Positions 63,668 to 64,000 of a stretch of DNA of 64,000 nt are shown here, piece by piece (positions within the stretch are counted from its first letter, which is position 1; every line of letters begins with the position of its first letter). The stretch comes from Trogon surrucura (taxonomy: Eukaryota > Chordata > Aves > Trogoniformes > Trogonidae). The notes below the pieces were generated by a model, which ran no database searches, was not told where the DNA came from, and was given only the letters and a program-made list of their open reading frames with translations. The position numbers were made by a program, and so were the translations under genes. The stretch spans positions 6,168,501 through 6,232,500 of the forward strand of contig CM036629.1 in assembly GCA_020746105.1 (NCBI GenBank), in the 5' to 3' direction.

Positions 63668-63770
63668 TGAAACCAAACCAAAACCCCAAAACTCATTTGG
63701 TTTATGGCTGGTGTATATGTTGAGTTTCTGTTAGGGAAAAAAAAAAACAAAAAACAAAAAACAAAAAGAG
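63668..63770. repeat. A/C-rich low complexity with (CAAAAA)n
   Basis: An AAACCAAACCAAAACCCCAA stretch is followed, after about 40 bases, by A11 and several CAAAAA units (63737-63768). The texture mirrors the inverted G/T-rich tract at 3.59-3.66 kb. Confidence 0.75.
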
Positions 63771-64000
63771 GTAATTTTGAGCTGAGCATTGGCATAGAAA
63801 GTCACAGAAGGCAAAAGTATGGCTCACAAATGAACTGATGAAATTCTTGCAGGATGTTAAATGCAGTGTTTGTGATGCTCTTCCGTTTGGAGGAAGAGAT
63901 GTTCCCTACAGAGCACTCCTTGTCCCTCCTCCCTCCACACCCTCCTGGAGATTTGCACATGGCCCAGTCAGAAATCAGCAGCCACACTGGATGAACCATC
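63771..64000. other. No recognisable content
   Basis: Unique sequence up to the window end. A 65-codon minus-strand frame runs to the edge without domain signal. Confidence 0.55.

Overview
The window reads as nuclear DNA from a bird. The best evidence is a short, strongly 5'-truncated CR1 LINE end at about 35.70-35.77 kb: a doubled AGAATCAC unit followed by the CR1 3' sequence. Several worn copies of an old palindromic repeat family common in birds and reptiles, low interspersed-repeat density and moderately AT-rich composition with small GC pockets agree with this. I cannot name the species or the locus.

I found no protein-coding gene that I can support. Every open frame is short (longest about 197 codons). 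The longest ones sit in GC- or CpG-rich pockets, where stops are rare on both strands, and none has recognisable domains, family motifs or a convincing exon structure. No tRNA, rRNA, snRNA, CRISPR array, operon or prokaryotic signal was seen. The most economical reading is a gene desert or the inside of very long introns.

Layout. 1-10.4 kb: AT-rich unique sequence with homopolymer runs, a possible CTCF-like site near 4.8 kb and a possible conserved block near 6.4-6.7 kb. 10.4-20 kb: two long T tracts, AT-rich blocks, a small hairpin and one old palindromic repeat copy (15.46-15.61 kb). 20-28.5 kb: more GC pockets, three alternating purine-pyrimidine tracts at 26.0-27.0 kb and a second old repeat copy (27.16-27.25 kb). 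28.5-32.7 kb: AT-rich. 32.76-33.25 kb: the only clear CpG-island-like segment, containing a TATAAAA, followed at once by an AT-rich block rich in homeodomain-type ATTA cores (33.33-33.86 kb). 35.7 kb: the CR1 fragment, ending at a perfect short palindrome. 36.74-36.93 kb: a long polypyrimidine tract. 38.4-38.96, 44.7-44.95, 47.58-47.85, 49.42-49.91 and 54.88-55.18 kb: AT-rich, motif-dense blocks that resemble vertebrate conserved non-coding elements. 55-64 kb: mostly unremarkable sequence, ending in an A/C-rich low-complexity patch.

If the window has a function it is probably regulatory: a cluster of candidate enhancers around an orphan CpG island. That is inference from composition and motif style; alignment to other amniotes would settle it. 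I found no evidence for a previously undescribed coding system.
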